Shown here: positions 33,664 through 40,461 of the stretch, piece after piece | How the letters are laid out: each line of letters starts with the position of its first letter | Position numbering within the stretch: the first letter of the stretch is position 1 | Source of the DNA: Pseudomonas sp. CHM02 | GTDB taxonomy: Bacteria; Pseudomonadota; Gammaproteobacteria; Pseudomonadales; Pseudomonadaceae | NCBI RefSeq assembly: GCF_000612585.1 | Contig: NZ_JFCA01000058.1 | Coordinates: forward strand, 1 to 40,461 | Direction of reading: 5' to 3' | Length of the DNA stretch: 40,461 bases | Made by a program: the position numbers and the translations under genes | Notes under the pieces: generated by a model | Database searches by the model: none | What the model was told of the DNA's origin: nothing | Seen by the model: the letters and a program-made list of their open reading frames with translations, nothing else

Positions 33664-33813
33664 CAAGGATTCCTTTCTATCAATTGTTCCAAACGAGGCA
33701 GTTTCGAAGCTGTTTTTTTAAACTCTTAACTGGCCCGTTAGAGAGTGGGATCCACCCTGCGTTTCGTCTCTTGCTAATGACATGCAACAAGCTCTGCTGC
33801 ACCCATCCTGGTT

Positions 33814-34068
33814 TCACGGTACAGCAATTTCAGTCCAATTAGGTGCCGCAGACTCCTTCCACCTTACGTCTGAAAGGCCATACTGCTCAGCCTGCGGTTT
33901 CGACACCAGCTTCAAAGGAGGTCGACCTGGCTTGGGAATTGGAGCGATACCGGCGTCGCAGCTTGCCCAGTGCCAGGCATCTGCGTTGCGCATCATCTTG
34001 GATCGAATGATGAATGACTTTCGCTCGCCGTGGAGCTGATATTCGATGATGTAGAGATCGGTATTCAT
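33814..34068 (-). CDS. DUF6555-like small Pseudomonas protein
   Basis: About 84 residues from ATG 34068 (MNTDLYIIEYQLHGERKSFI) with GGGGGCC upstream. NADAWHWASCDAGIAPIPKP and SKPQAEQYGLSDVRW are the conserved parts I associate with DUF6555 from memory. Function unknown; it is a typical Pseudomonas single-domain protein. Confidence 0.7.
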   Translation of the reverse strand: MNTDLYIIEYQLHGERKSFIIRSKMMRNADAWHWASCDAGIAPIPKPGRPPLKLVSKPQAEQYGLSDVRWKESAAPNWTEIAVP

Positions 34069-34294
34069 AAGGCCCCCATAACGTTCATAAAGAATGAGTC
34101 GTAGCATCGGGAAAAATTCAATTCACATGATTGCCGTGTCCAATGCGAATGGATTGTCATGAGTGTGACGTCCCTGAAATTAATAGTTAAACGATTCACG
34201 TTGAAGAAAAAGGGCGCGCGTCAGCACTTTTCCGCCACACAGCTACTCTCTATTGAATCCAAATATTCAACATCAACTGAAAGGAGCCACTGCG

Positions 34295-34579
34295 ATGATT
34301 TCCGCGCTTGAGCTTAGGCACATTATTGAATGCGGCTTTTTGCCGCTTTCCTGTCGATGCACAGTCAACCCTGACGGATCGTTGATGATCAAGGTGTTCG
34401 AGCCGGCCTCTGGCCGCATAGACCTTTTAGTCACGTCTGTGACGACCGACGGGCTTACCTCGAGTCGTGCAATTGCCAATTTGATCGGAGAGCTGCGTAG
34501 TGAAATGTCGGAACGATCTGTGAGTTTTTCTGAGGTGCGTATAGCTGGGAGCTGGAAGACAGAGTCTTTTTCAAAATAG
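34295..34579 (+). CDS. DUF1652-family protein
   Basis: 94 residues from ATG 34295 (MISALELRHIIECGFLPLSC), preceded by AAAGGAG. LRHIIECGFLPLSCRCTV followed by RAIANLIGELRSEM is the DUF1652 pattern, a small Pseudomonas family of unknown function. It is convergent with the response regulator, with a hairpin between them. Confidence 0.85.
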   Translation: MISALELRHIIECGFLPLSCRCTVNPDGSLMIKVFEPASGRIDLLVTSVTTDGLTSSRAIANLIGELRSEMSERSVSFSEVRIAGSWKTESFSK

Positions 34580-34650
34580 AGAGGCAAAATGAATTCGGCT
34601 CCTGGGTGCGGTAGGAGGGGCCGGTGTCCTGACTGATATCGGGATTCAAG

Positions 34651-34672
34651 GCTGCTGTTTCCCGACAGCAGC
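34651..34672. terminator. Hairpin between convergent genes
   Basis: GCTGCTGT (34651-34658) pairs with ACAGCAGC (34665-34672) around TTCCCG. It lies between the ends of the DUF1652 gene and the response regulator. There is no long T-run, so a bidirectional terminator is plausible but unproven. Confidence 0.5.
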
Positions 34673-34704
34673 AGCGACTTTGGTGTCTTAGATGTGGGAG
34701 AGAT

Positions 34705-35121
34705 TTAAGTCTTCCTGAGGGGATGACCGGGCTGTAACAGCGCGGCGACTGAGATAACGAGCTCATCCAAAGACCAAGGTTTATGCAGATAAATAGTCGC
34801 GGCTGGGAGTGTGGATAGATCAAGGGCATACCCGGAAGTGAGAATCGCCTCAATAGAGGGCCATCTGCCTTTGACCATTTCAACAAATTCTGTGCCCTGA
34901 ATCTGCCCAGGTACCCCGTGATCTGCAATCACCATACGACATTTTTCGTGATTCTGAAGAAGGTAAGTTAGAGCTCCGTCAGCCGAATCAAACTGCCGCA
35001 CCGTTGCGCCAATTTCAGAGACGATGTCGACCATGAGCAGCCGTAACGTGGGATCGTCCTCTACGACGATTATTTCTCCCAGGATTGGTAGTAGCCCTTC
35101 CCAATTTACGTTCACTCTCAA
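34705..35121 (-). CDS. Single-domain response regulator receiver
   Basis: 138 residues, with a TTG start and GAGGG upstream. Acidic pocket EDD (E21-D23), phospho-accepting aspartate in VIADHGVPG (D67), LTSGYA (T95) and HKPWSLDEL (K114) are all in place, so it should be phosphorylated. There is no output domain, so it probably acts as a phosphorelay or in protein-protein control, or partners a hybrid kinase not seen here. The truncated kinase at 23639 is not adjacent. Confidence 0.9.
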   Translation of the reverse strand: MRVNVNWEGLLPILGEIIVVEDDPTLRLLMVDIVSEIGATVRQFDSADGALTYLLQNHEKCRMVIADHGVPGQIQGTEFVEMVKGRWPSIEAILTSGYALDLSTLPAATIYLHKPWSLDELVISVAALLQPGHPLRKT

Positions 35122-35271
35122 TACCCTCAGCCGGCGATTGCCAGCGTTTCCGAAGTCATTCTGAGTGTATTCTCAAATCCAAGTTCTGCCCCGGATCATT
35201 AAATTTTGAGGCAATAATGCTCCTCACTGCCCCCAGGCGACTGGCTTTGCTAGGGCATTTCGCCGGATAGC

Positions 35272-35808
35272 CTACTCAGGCTTTCCAATTCCCCAATACG
35301 TGATCAAACCACCAGCCTCCCCATAAACTGGGTCATATTCGGGAAATGGCAGTGCAGCGATATTCTTAAGCTGCGCTTTACTAGGAGCTTCACGTCGAAT
35401 ATCTGCGTGCTGGCCTGGTGGGTAGGCACCTACGACGAGAAAGTCTGCGCTAGATCCGAGATTGCAGTGACCCGTCCCAGCAGGAAGCAGAAGTACATCT
35501 CCTTTTTTCACCTCTACAACCTGCCCATCGGGCCCGCCCAACATTAAGCGTGCTTGGCCACTCACGACACCTAATACCTCATGTCCTTCGGTGTGGTAGT
35601 GATGGTAGTCGTAGACACCGTCTCGCCATTGGGGAGGCCAGCCATGAGCTGAAAATATCTTTTCAAAAAGTGCTGCCGGATCTTTACCGGTCACAGAGAT
35701 CGCACTTTCGTAAATGATGACCGGGAGGCGGCGGTTATTGGGTACCCAGCCATTTGGTTTGAGCATAAGGGTCTTCAAGGTACTTACCACTTGGCGAGTA
35801 TTTTTCAT
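35272..35808 (-). CDS. Cupin-domain protein
   Basis: 178 residues from ATG 35808 (MKNTRQVVSTLKTLML), with GAGGGAGA upstream. The cupin signature is YHHYHTEGHEVLGVVSGQAR then GDVLLLPAGTGHCNLG, with histidines and a glutamate for metal binding. The substrate is unknown. It is divergent from the glycosyltransferase. Confidence 0.88.
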   Translation of the reverse strand: MKNTRQVVSTLKTLMLKPNGWVPNNRRLPVIIYESAISVTGKDPAALFEKIFSAHGWPPQWRDGVYDYHHYHTEGHEVLGVVSGQARLMLGGPDGQVVEVKKGDVLLLPAGTGHCNLGSSADFLVVGAYPPGQHADIRREAPSKAQLKNIAALPFPEYDPVYGEAGGLITYWGIGKPE

Positions 35809-36012
35809 GGAGGCATCTCCCTCGTGGACAAACACATTGCTTGAAAGATATGAACGGAGGGCGGCATGTTCGTTCCTACTTGCGATTGGGCCGAATAGGA
35901 TTTCATGCCTCACTGTAGAATTGGTCGAAGTCGCACATCCAGATACTTTAAACCTTCTGCATGAGCGCAGTGTCGATTGCTGGAGACACTGTGCCAGGCT
36001 GAGGGAATGTCA

Positions 36013-36723
36013 ATGATAGGGATCGTGATACCTGCCCATAACGAAGAAAGTCTTATAGGCGATTGCCTGGACGCCGTGGTGCTTGCCGCTGAGCATCCTT
36101 CTCTTCAAGGGCAACCGGTCGAGATACTCGTCGTATTGGATCATTGCTCCGACAACACGAGAGCAGTGGTAACAGCGAAGGGGATTACGTCGGTAGATGT
36201 CTGCTTTCGAAACGTGGGTAAGGCAAGAGCCGTTGGGGCTGAGCAGTTACTTAAAGCAGGTGCTCGGTGGCTCGCATTCACGGATGCCGATACCGTTGTG
36301 CCGCCTGATTGGCTCGCGCGCCAGATTGAGTTTGGAGCAGACGCGGTGTGCGGAACGGTTGAGGTGGACAGCTGGAGTGGATATGGAGAGGCTGTTCGTA
36401 CCAAGTACCTCGCGCTGTACCAGTTCATCGAGAATCATCGTCACATCCATGGGGCCAATCTTGGACTGAGTGCCGAGGCCTATCGGAACGCTGGCGGGTT
36501 CCAGCATTTGATTGCTCACGAGGACGTTCAGCTGGTTGCAGACCTCGAGAGGATTGGCGCGCAAATCGTCTGGACAGCCACCAACCCTGTGATCACCAGT
36601 GCGCGCCGGGACTATAAGTGTAGTGGTGGATTTGGCGACTATCTGGCTTCCCTTATGCCTCCCAATACGCACCTTGGAGCCGAGCCTTCCATAAGTCCTG
36701 ATTCAAGCCTCGGAGCGGGGTGA
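36013..36723 (+). CDS. Family 2 glycosyltransferase
   Basis: 236 residues (MIGIVIPAHNEESLIGDCLD onward). The nucleotide-sugar motif VLDHCSDNT and DXD-type AFTDADTVVP are present; GANLGLSAEAYRNAGGF and HEDVQLVADLE are the acceptor-side motifs of GT-A enzymes. ATG 36013 is chosen because GAGGG lies eight bases upstream; ATG 36007 is too close. The stop (TGA 36721-36723) is next to the following gene, so the two may be cotranscribed. Confidence 0.88.
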   Translation: MIGIVIPAHNEESLIGDCLDAVVLAAEHPSLQGQPVEILVVLDHCSDNTRAVVTAKGITSVDVCFRNVGKARAVGAEQLLKAGARWLAFTDADTVVPPDWLARQIEFGADAVCGTVEVDSWSGYGEAVRTKYLALYQFIENHRHIHGANLGLSAEAYRNAGGFQHLIAHEDVQLVADLERIGAQIVWTATNPVITSARRDYKCSGGFGDYLASLMPPNTHLGAEPSISPDSSLGAG

Positions 36724-36726
36724 CCT

Positions 36727-36975
36727 TTGGACTTGATAGATTGGGTGCAATGGCCTGCTATGGTCGTGACCGTCATTTCGGCTTGGTTTATCGGATCTCA
36801 ACAACCCCGCCGACGCATGATTGCCTTTTGGGGCTTCGTCCTCAGCAATGCGTTATGGATTGTATGGGGATGGCACACAAATGCTTTTGGATTAATCGTG
36901 CTCGAGTGCATTCTGCTAGGCACGAACGTACGCGGGTTCAGGAAAAATCAACGCGGAAGGCAGACCTCAGGATGA
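36727..36975 (+). CDS. Small membrane protein, paralogue of the next gene
   Basis: 82 residues with a TTG start just after the glycosyltransferase stop. Two to three hydrophobic segments (WPAMVVTVISAWFIGS, MIAFWGFVLSNALWIVWGW, FGLIVLECILLG), with a basic C-terminus. The convergent gene at 36983-37219 encodes a clear paralogue; both share DWVQWPAM, IGSQ, SNxLW and RGFxKN. Together they could form heteromeric or independent small transporters; function unknown. Confidence 0.65.
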   Translation: MDLIDWVQWPAMVVTVISAWFIGSQQPRRRMIAFWGFVLSNALWIVWGWHTNAFGLIVLECILLGTNVRGFRKNQRGRQTSG

Positions 36976-36982
36976 ATCCCCA

Positions 36983-37219
36983 TTACTGGTTCTGAAAGTT
37001 CTTTTTAAAGCCGCGCAGGTTCATCGAACAGAGGCAGACCTGCAGTACGATCAATGCGTAGGCCCCAGCGTAAGCACCCCAAATGACCCAAAGAACATTA
37101 CTCAAAATGAAACAGAAGAACCCCGCCATTCTCCTCGCGGGGCGTTGAGAGCCGATAAGCCACGCGGCGATAATTGTCACTGCCATAGCTGGCCACTGCA
37201 CCCAATCCAAATAACTCAA
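36983..37219 (-). CDS. Small membrane protein, paralogue of the previous gene
   Basis: About 78 residues from TTG 37219 (SYLDWVQWPAMAVTIIAAWL), with GGAG suitably upstream; a longer form is possible. Hydrophobic segments at WPAMAVTIIAAWLIGS, FFCFILSNVLWVIWG and YALIVLQVCLC. The pair is arranged tail-to-tail with eight bases between stops, an inverted duplication. Confidence 0.65.
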   Translation of the reverse strand: MSYLDWVQWPAMAVTIIAAWLIGSQRPARRMAGFFCFILSNVLWVIWGAYAGAYALIVLQVCLCSMNLRGFKKNFQNQ

Positions 37220-37432
37220 GATCACTCCTTCTACCTCTTGGCGGTTTAAAAGAGAGAGGAGCAAATTGGCGAATGATTCAGATTTTTTGCAGGGCGGGAT
37301 TCGTCACCATTCGTCAGACCAGGAGCCTAAAAATTTGAACGCGCGTGCCTCACTCCCGGACAGATACCTCATGTGCAAACGAAGTGTCCTTCGTCCAGCC
37401 GCGTGTTTGATATCACTCTCCAGGAGAAAATT

Positions 37433-38278
37433 ATGGCCGTTCTAATTACAGGTGCAGGTACGGGATTCGGTTTCGAAGTAGCCCTCAGACTGGCCAAGCA
37501 AGGTCTGGACGTTATCGCTGGTGTGGAGATCGTGGCGCAGGTACACGTCCTTGAGCAGGAAGCCAGGAAGCGTGGTGTTAGCCTCCGAATAGAGAAGCTG
37601 GATGTCTCTCACGAAGGCGATAGATTGAAAGCTGCTGAGTGGGACGTCGACGTATTGTTGAATAACGCGGGCATTTCGGAAGGCGGAGCGACTGTCGACA
37701 TTCCTGCTGAAAATCTGCGCCGTCAGTATGAGGTTAATGTGATCGGGCCGTTGATGCTGACTCAGCTCATTGCGAAAAAAATGGCTGTGAAGAAGAAGGG
37801 CAAGATTATTTTCATGTCGTCGGTTGCAGGCCTCACCGCTGACCCCTTTGCCGGTGCTTATTCGTCATCCAAACACGCGGTGGAGGCTATCGCGGAGGCC
37901 ATGAGTCTCGAGCTCAAGGAGTTCGGCATCGAGGTGGCTACGGTAAACCCAGGGCCCTTTCTTACCGGGTTCAATGACCGAATGTTCGAGACATGGAAGA
38001 CTTGGCAGGACGACCCGACCCAGCGCCTTTTCGACTACAGCAAACTGGCGTTCCCTCACGAACAATATGATCCAGAGCCGGTCTTTGAAACGACCATCGG
38101 CGTGATAACCGGCACCATAGATACTTACCGAAATGTTGAGCCTAAAGAAATTATTGACCAGCAGCGCAAGCAGATGGATTCAGCTTGGACTCGTAAGAGT
38201 AATGAAGGATTGGGTAACCGCGCTGAATTGGTTCAGAAAGCGTATGACATAGAGCCTGGCACACCGGTCAAATCTTAA
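37433..38278 (+). CDS. Short-chain dehydrogenase/reductase
   Basis: 281 residues from ATG 37433 (MAVLITGAGTGFGFEVALRL), with CAGGAG upstream. The cofactor motif is TGAGTGFG, then LLNNAGI, a catalytic serine region (MSSVAGL) and YSSSKHAVE (Y-x3-K). The C-terminal ~80 residues are longer than in minimal SDRs. Substrate unknown. A weak TTGGGCA/TGCCCCAA pair with TTTTT lies about 40-60 bases after its stop. Confidence 0.9.
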   Translation: MAVLITGAGTGFGFEVALRLAKQGLDVIAGVEIVAQVHVLEQEARKRGVSLRIEKLDVSHEGDRLKAAEWDVDVLLNNAGISEGGATVDIPAENLRRQYEVNVIGPLMLTQLIAKKMAVKKKGKIIFMSSVAGLTADPFAGAYSSSKHAVEAIAEAMSLELKEFGIEVATVNPGPFLTGFNDRMFETWKTWQDDPTQRLFDYSKLAFPHEQYDPEPVFETTIGVITGTIDTYRNVEPKEIIDQQRKQMDSAWTRKSNEGLGNRAELVQKAYDIEPGTPVKS

Positions 38279-38474
38279 GTGTTGGGCAAGGACGCTCGCA
38301 ATGCGCGTGCCCCCTTACCCAGGTGCCCCAATTTTTCAGATTGATTTGTTCTGTACTTTGATTAACCACTCGTCAGACTTGAGGGGGATTTCTTGAACAT
38401 ACGATTCGTTCTATCAGACAGATTAAATATGTGCTGACGAAAATTCCCTTTCGTCTTGCCTCTGGGAGAACGCA

Positions 38475-38895
38475 ATGAAAGCCATCGTTTACAACGGCCC
38501 TCGTGACGTTAGTGTGCAAGATGTGCCGGATGCCAAAATCGAAAAACCTACCGACGTTCTGGTGCGAGTGACTGCCAAAAACATCTGCGGATCTGATCTG
38601 CACACGTACGAAGGCCGTGCTTCTTTTGAAACGGGCAGAGTGTTTGGCCATGAGAATCTGGGCGAGGTCATCGAAGTAGGCTCCGGCGTAGATCGGGTCA
38701 AGGTAGGAGATAGGGTATGCCTGCCATTCAACATCGGCTGCGGCTTTTGCGAAAACTGTAAAAAAGGCCTGACGGGGTTCTGCCTAACCGCTAACCCAGG
38801 CAGCGCGGGTGCGGCCTACGGGTTCGCTGACATGGGCCCTATCAGGGGGGCAGGCTGAACTACTTCGAGTGCCTTATGCAGACTTCAACTGTCGT
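38475..38895 (+). pseudogene. Frameshifted and truncated zinc alcohol dehydrogenase
   Basis: Begins MKAIVYNGPRDVSVQDVPDA with catalytic zinc residues in NICGSDLHT and GHENLGEV, and the four-cysteine structural zinc site CGFCENCKKGLTGFC. It looks like a glutathione-independent formaldehyde-dehydrogenase type. Around 38838 one base appears missing (GGCCCTATCAG for GGCCCTTATCAG), so the frame ends as MGPIRGAG. In the shifted frame the family sequence QGGQAELLRVPYADFNC continues to about 38895 and then stops matching. About two thirds of the protein is gone. Non-functional. Confidence 0.85.
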
Positions 38896-39047
38896 GGCTT
38901 GAGCAACATGACGAGCTGGGCATCAGATTTTTTGGAGTTACTGTAAATTCGGAATGCGGGTACCTGGTCGGCGCCCTCGTGCGGTGTCTGGATGGAGGTG
39001 CAGCCGAATAGCGAGGCAAGCGCCACAAGGAAAATGAACTTCTTCAT
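38874..39047 (-). CDS. Small lipoprotein (57 residues)
   Basis: MKKFIFLVALASLFGC, a signal peptide with a lipobox ending at C16, then TSIQTPHEGADQVPAF and a short tail ending KPRQLKSA. GAGGGAACAG precedes the ATG. The last ~8 codons overlap the end of the decayed alcohol dehydrogenase, so the present C-terminus may have been made by the same deletion; the original gene may have been longer. Confidence 0.7.
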   Translation of the reverse strand: MKKFIFLVALASLFGCTSIQTPHEGADQVPAFRIYSNSKKSDAQLVMLLKPRQLKSA

Positions 39048-39081
39048 TCTGTTCCCTCATGTGATTTTTTACTGTCATCCC

Positions 39082-39324
39082 TTAGGACAAACCCAAAGTC
39101 AGTGCCTTGAGTCTTTTCTGAGTTGCGAGGTCAAAATACTCGTACAGCGCCTCGCCCTGGTCTGCGGTTATCCCTCCTGCACACACCAACCCCAGCACAA
39201 ACCCGTTGGCTCGCGCTCCGCTTTTGACGGCCAGAATCATCGATCCCGCGCACTCAATATCGGAGATAATTTTCTTAACCTGCCGTCGGACGACCTCAGG
39301 CAAATCATTGGTACCGTCGTTCAT
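39082..39324 (-). CDS. Small hypothetical protein (80 residues)
   Basis: MNDGTNDLPEVVRRQVKKII, with GGAG upstream of the ATG. It looks helical, with LALKSGAR-like ILAVKSGARANG, VLGLVCAGGITADQGEALYE and an alkaline end. No motif recognised. It is close to the lipoprotein gene on the same strand (35 bases), so the two may be cotranscribed. Confidence 0.6.
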   Translation of the reverse strand: MNDGTNDLPEVVRRQVKKIISDIECAGSMILAVKSGARANGFVLGLVCAGGITADQGEALYEYFDLATQKRLKALTLGLS

Positions 39325-39844
39325 AGTCGGCTCCGCTTGCTTTGCTACCGCACCCCGTTGGCGGTTTTAGTTTGAATGTCATGTGAAATACATGACCGGA
39401 GTCGCGGCTCAGAGGTTCAAAAACATAGCCAATGGCCCGACGCATTGAGATCATAAGGTAAGAAAGCGTATACCGAGCGAGGCATCTTTTCGCTTGAGGA
39501 TGTGGAGAAATTTTCCCTGGTTCATCGAAATTAATTGGAACATTTCTGCGTGTAAACATCTGCATCCGAACCCATAGGCTGGAGATTTCTGCTAGGCGGA
39601 GTAATGAAGATGTCTGCCACTAGGTGGCGCAGCCATATGTTGATGAATGAGTGGTGCAGCCGACCATGCCAATACTGCGTCAGGTCATAAATGGGCAGCA
39701 CTAGCTGCGCCTCCATAGAGCGGACTTTGGCCTCGTTCGCGTACAACCTGGCAGGTGTACTTATGCGCATCGCCGTCTTACCTTGCTTCAGCGCCACCGA
39801 TTACACACCCCAGAGTCCTTCAAGACCACAGTACCCTGAGCTTT
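39325..39844. other. Region without supported genes
   Basis: About 500 bases between the small gene and the quinone-reductase remnant. Open minus frames at 39305-39565 and 39531-39797 overlap each other and show no known motif or good start. Probably decayed DNA. Confidence 0.4.
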
Positions 39845-39944
39845 CAGCCTACCGGCAAGAGCTGGGCGTTCGAGAGCAAGGACGGCCCGATTTAGGATCC
39901 ATCAATGCCAACGAAGCGCACCTTCTGTACACATGCGCATGCGG

Positions 39945-40047
39945 CAGGTCAATGGCACCTGCGTAGAACACTTTATCACCTAGTTGAAACAGCGTGACAT
40001 CATCGCCCACTTTGCGAACGATACCAACTGCGTCCCACCCCAGTTCC
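39945..40047 (-). pseudogene. Remnant of a zinc-type alcohol dehydrogenase / quinone oxidoreductase
   Basis: Reading from the GAA at 40046 on the minus strand gives ELGWDAVGIVRKVGDDVTLF, then QLGDKVFYAGAID, the N-terminal motif of NADPH:quinone-oxidoreductase-like (ZADH) proteins. The sequence becomes degenerate after FYAGAID. Both the start and most of the protein are missing. Confidence 0.6.
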
Positions 40048-40062
40048 TATGGCTGATCGCTG

Positions 40063-40299
40063 GTGCTTCGAGCGCGCACTTTGGTATTCACCGCCGAGAC
40101 AGGCCAGTCACCTGCCAAAGCAATTGAAAGTCTGCGCTTGGAAGCGGCCCGCATGACAATAGAGCAGAGCCGTCATAGCTTGGATGGGGTTGCCAGGGAT
40201 ACTGGATTCGGAGACCGACGCCACTTGCGGGAAGTGTTTATTCGCGGATTTGGTGTCCCCCCGCAGGCGGTGCGCAGGGATGCCAGGTGGGTTGGCTGA
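40063..40299 (+). pseudogene. Remnant of an AraC/GlxA-type regulator (C-terminal helix-turn-helix)
   Basis: FTAETGQSPAKAIESLRLEA, then RHSLDGVARDTGFGDRRHL and IRGFGVPPQAVRRDAR match the second helix-turn-helix of AraC-type activators. The effector domain and first helix-turn-helix are missing, and no ribosome-binding site precedes it. It lies next to another gene remnant, so this end of the window looks like a decayed block. Confidence 0.65.
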
Positions 40300-40461
40300 T
40301 TTAACACCGAGCTGAGGGCTGAGCGTCAAAATTCGAGTGACTTTGCTGAGTGGCCTTTCAGCGCCCTGAGGTGATCATGCCCCTCACATAGATTTGCTAT
40401 CCAGCATAAGGGACATTGAGACGTAATCAACCAGTAACGGTTTCGCGAACAATGTCTATGA

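Noticed and set aside
39305..39797. Two overlapping minus-strand frames.
   Set aside because: They overlap each other and a better-supported gene, without motifs.
1..40461. CRISPR arrays, tRNA and rRNA genes.
   Set aside because: No regularly spaced repeats and no cloverleaf-like sequences were found by eye; no evidence to annotate any.

Overview
The window reads as an accessory (genomic-island-like) part of a Pseudomonas chromosome, most likely of the fluorescens/syringae type. The evidence is three proteins of the MvaT/MvaU H-NS family, which is a Pseudomonas silencer family; RulAB/UmuDC genes with a LexA box; and small Pseudomonas-type families such as DUF1652- and DUF6555-like proteins. 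No rRNA, tRNA or CRISPR array was seen. All family names come from reading the sequence and memory; no database search was possible.

Layout. (1) 1-7.9 kb: an orphan membrane protein, a small protein, then a ~1,490-residue minus-strand protein that combines a predicted PD-(D/E)XK-like nuclease, a long TPR array, a GreA/GreB C-terminal-like domain and a PIN-like nuclease. This looks like a single-gene conflict or defence system. It is followed by a degenerate tyrosine-recombinase-like protein. (2) 8.2-14.6 kb: a Tn5053/Tn7-like transposition module with an AT-rich palindrome, an unknown 150-residue protein, a stand-alone copy of the transposase N-terminal domain, a DDE transposase (TniA/TnsB type), an AAA+ ATPase (TniB/TnsC type), and an unusual fusion of a second AAA+-like domain lacking the P-loop lysine to a TniQ/TnsD domain. 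No TnsA-like endonuclease and no serine resolvase were seen next to it.

(3) 15.4-21.2 kb: a truncated MvaT-like protein (oligomerisation domain only) beside a full-length divergent MvaT; an XRE regulator with a second C-terminal helix-turn-helix; then a run of small paralogous proteins, three of them translationally coupled behind a calcineurin-like metallophosphoesterase. An orphan Xre/MbcA/ParS-type antitoxin domain and a dead duplicate of the last small gene follow. (4) 21.3-24.3 kb: IS66 tnpC wreck, a GNAT acetyltransferase and a truncated sensor kinase. (5) 24.7-27.2 kb: an SOS unit in which rulAB and a YedK/HMCES-like gene diverge from one perfect LexA dyad.

(6) 27.3-40.4 kb: ordinary small and metabolic genes (mvaT, xthA-like, Gfo/Idh/MocA oxidoreductase, nucleotidyltransferase, DUF1264 lipoprotein, response regulator, cupin, glycosyltransferase, a convergent pair of paralogous membrane proteins, SDR oxidoreductase). 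Among them are decayed genes: IS66 tnpA, a frameshifted zinc alcohol dehydrogenase cut into a lipoprotein gene, and remnants of a quinone-oxidoreductase-like gene and an AraC regulator.

The most interesting parts are the transposition module with its AAA+-TniQ fusion and solo end-binding-like domain, the nuclease-TPR-GreABC-PIN protein, the truncated/full MvaT pair, and the coupled small-protein family cluster.
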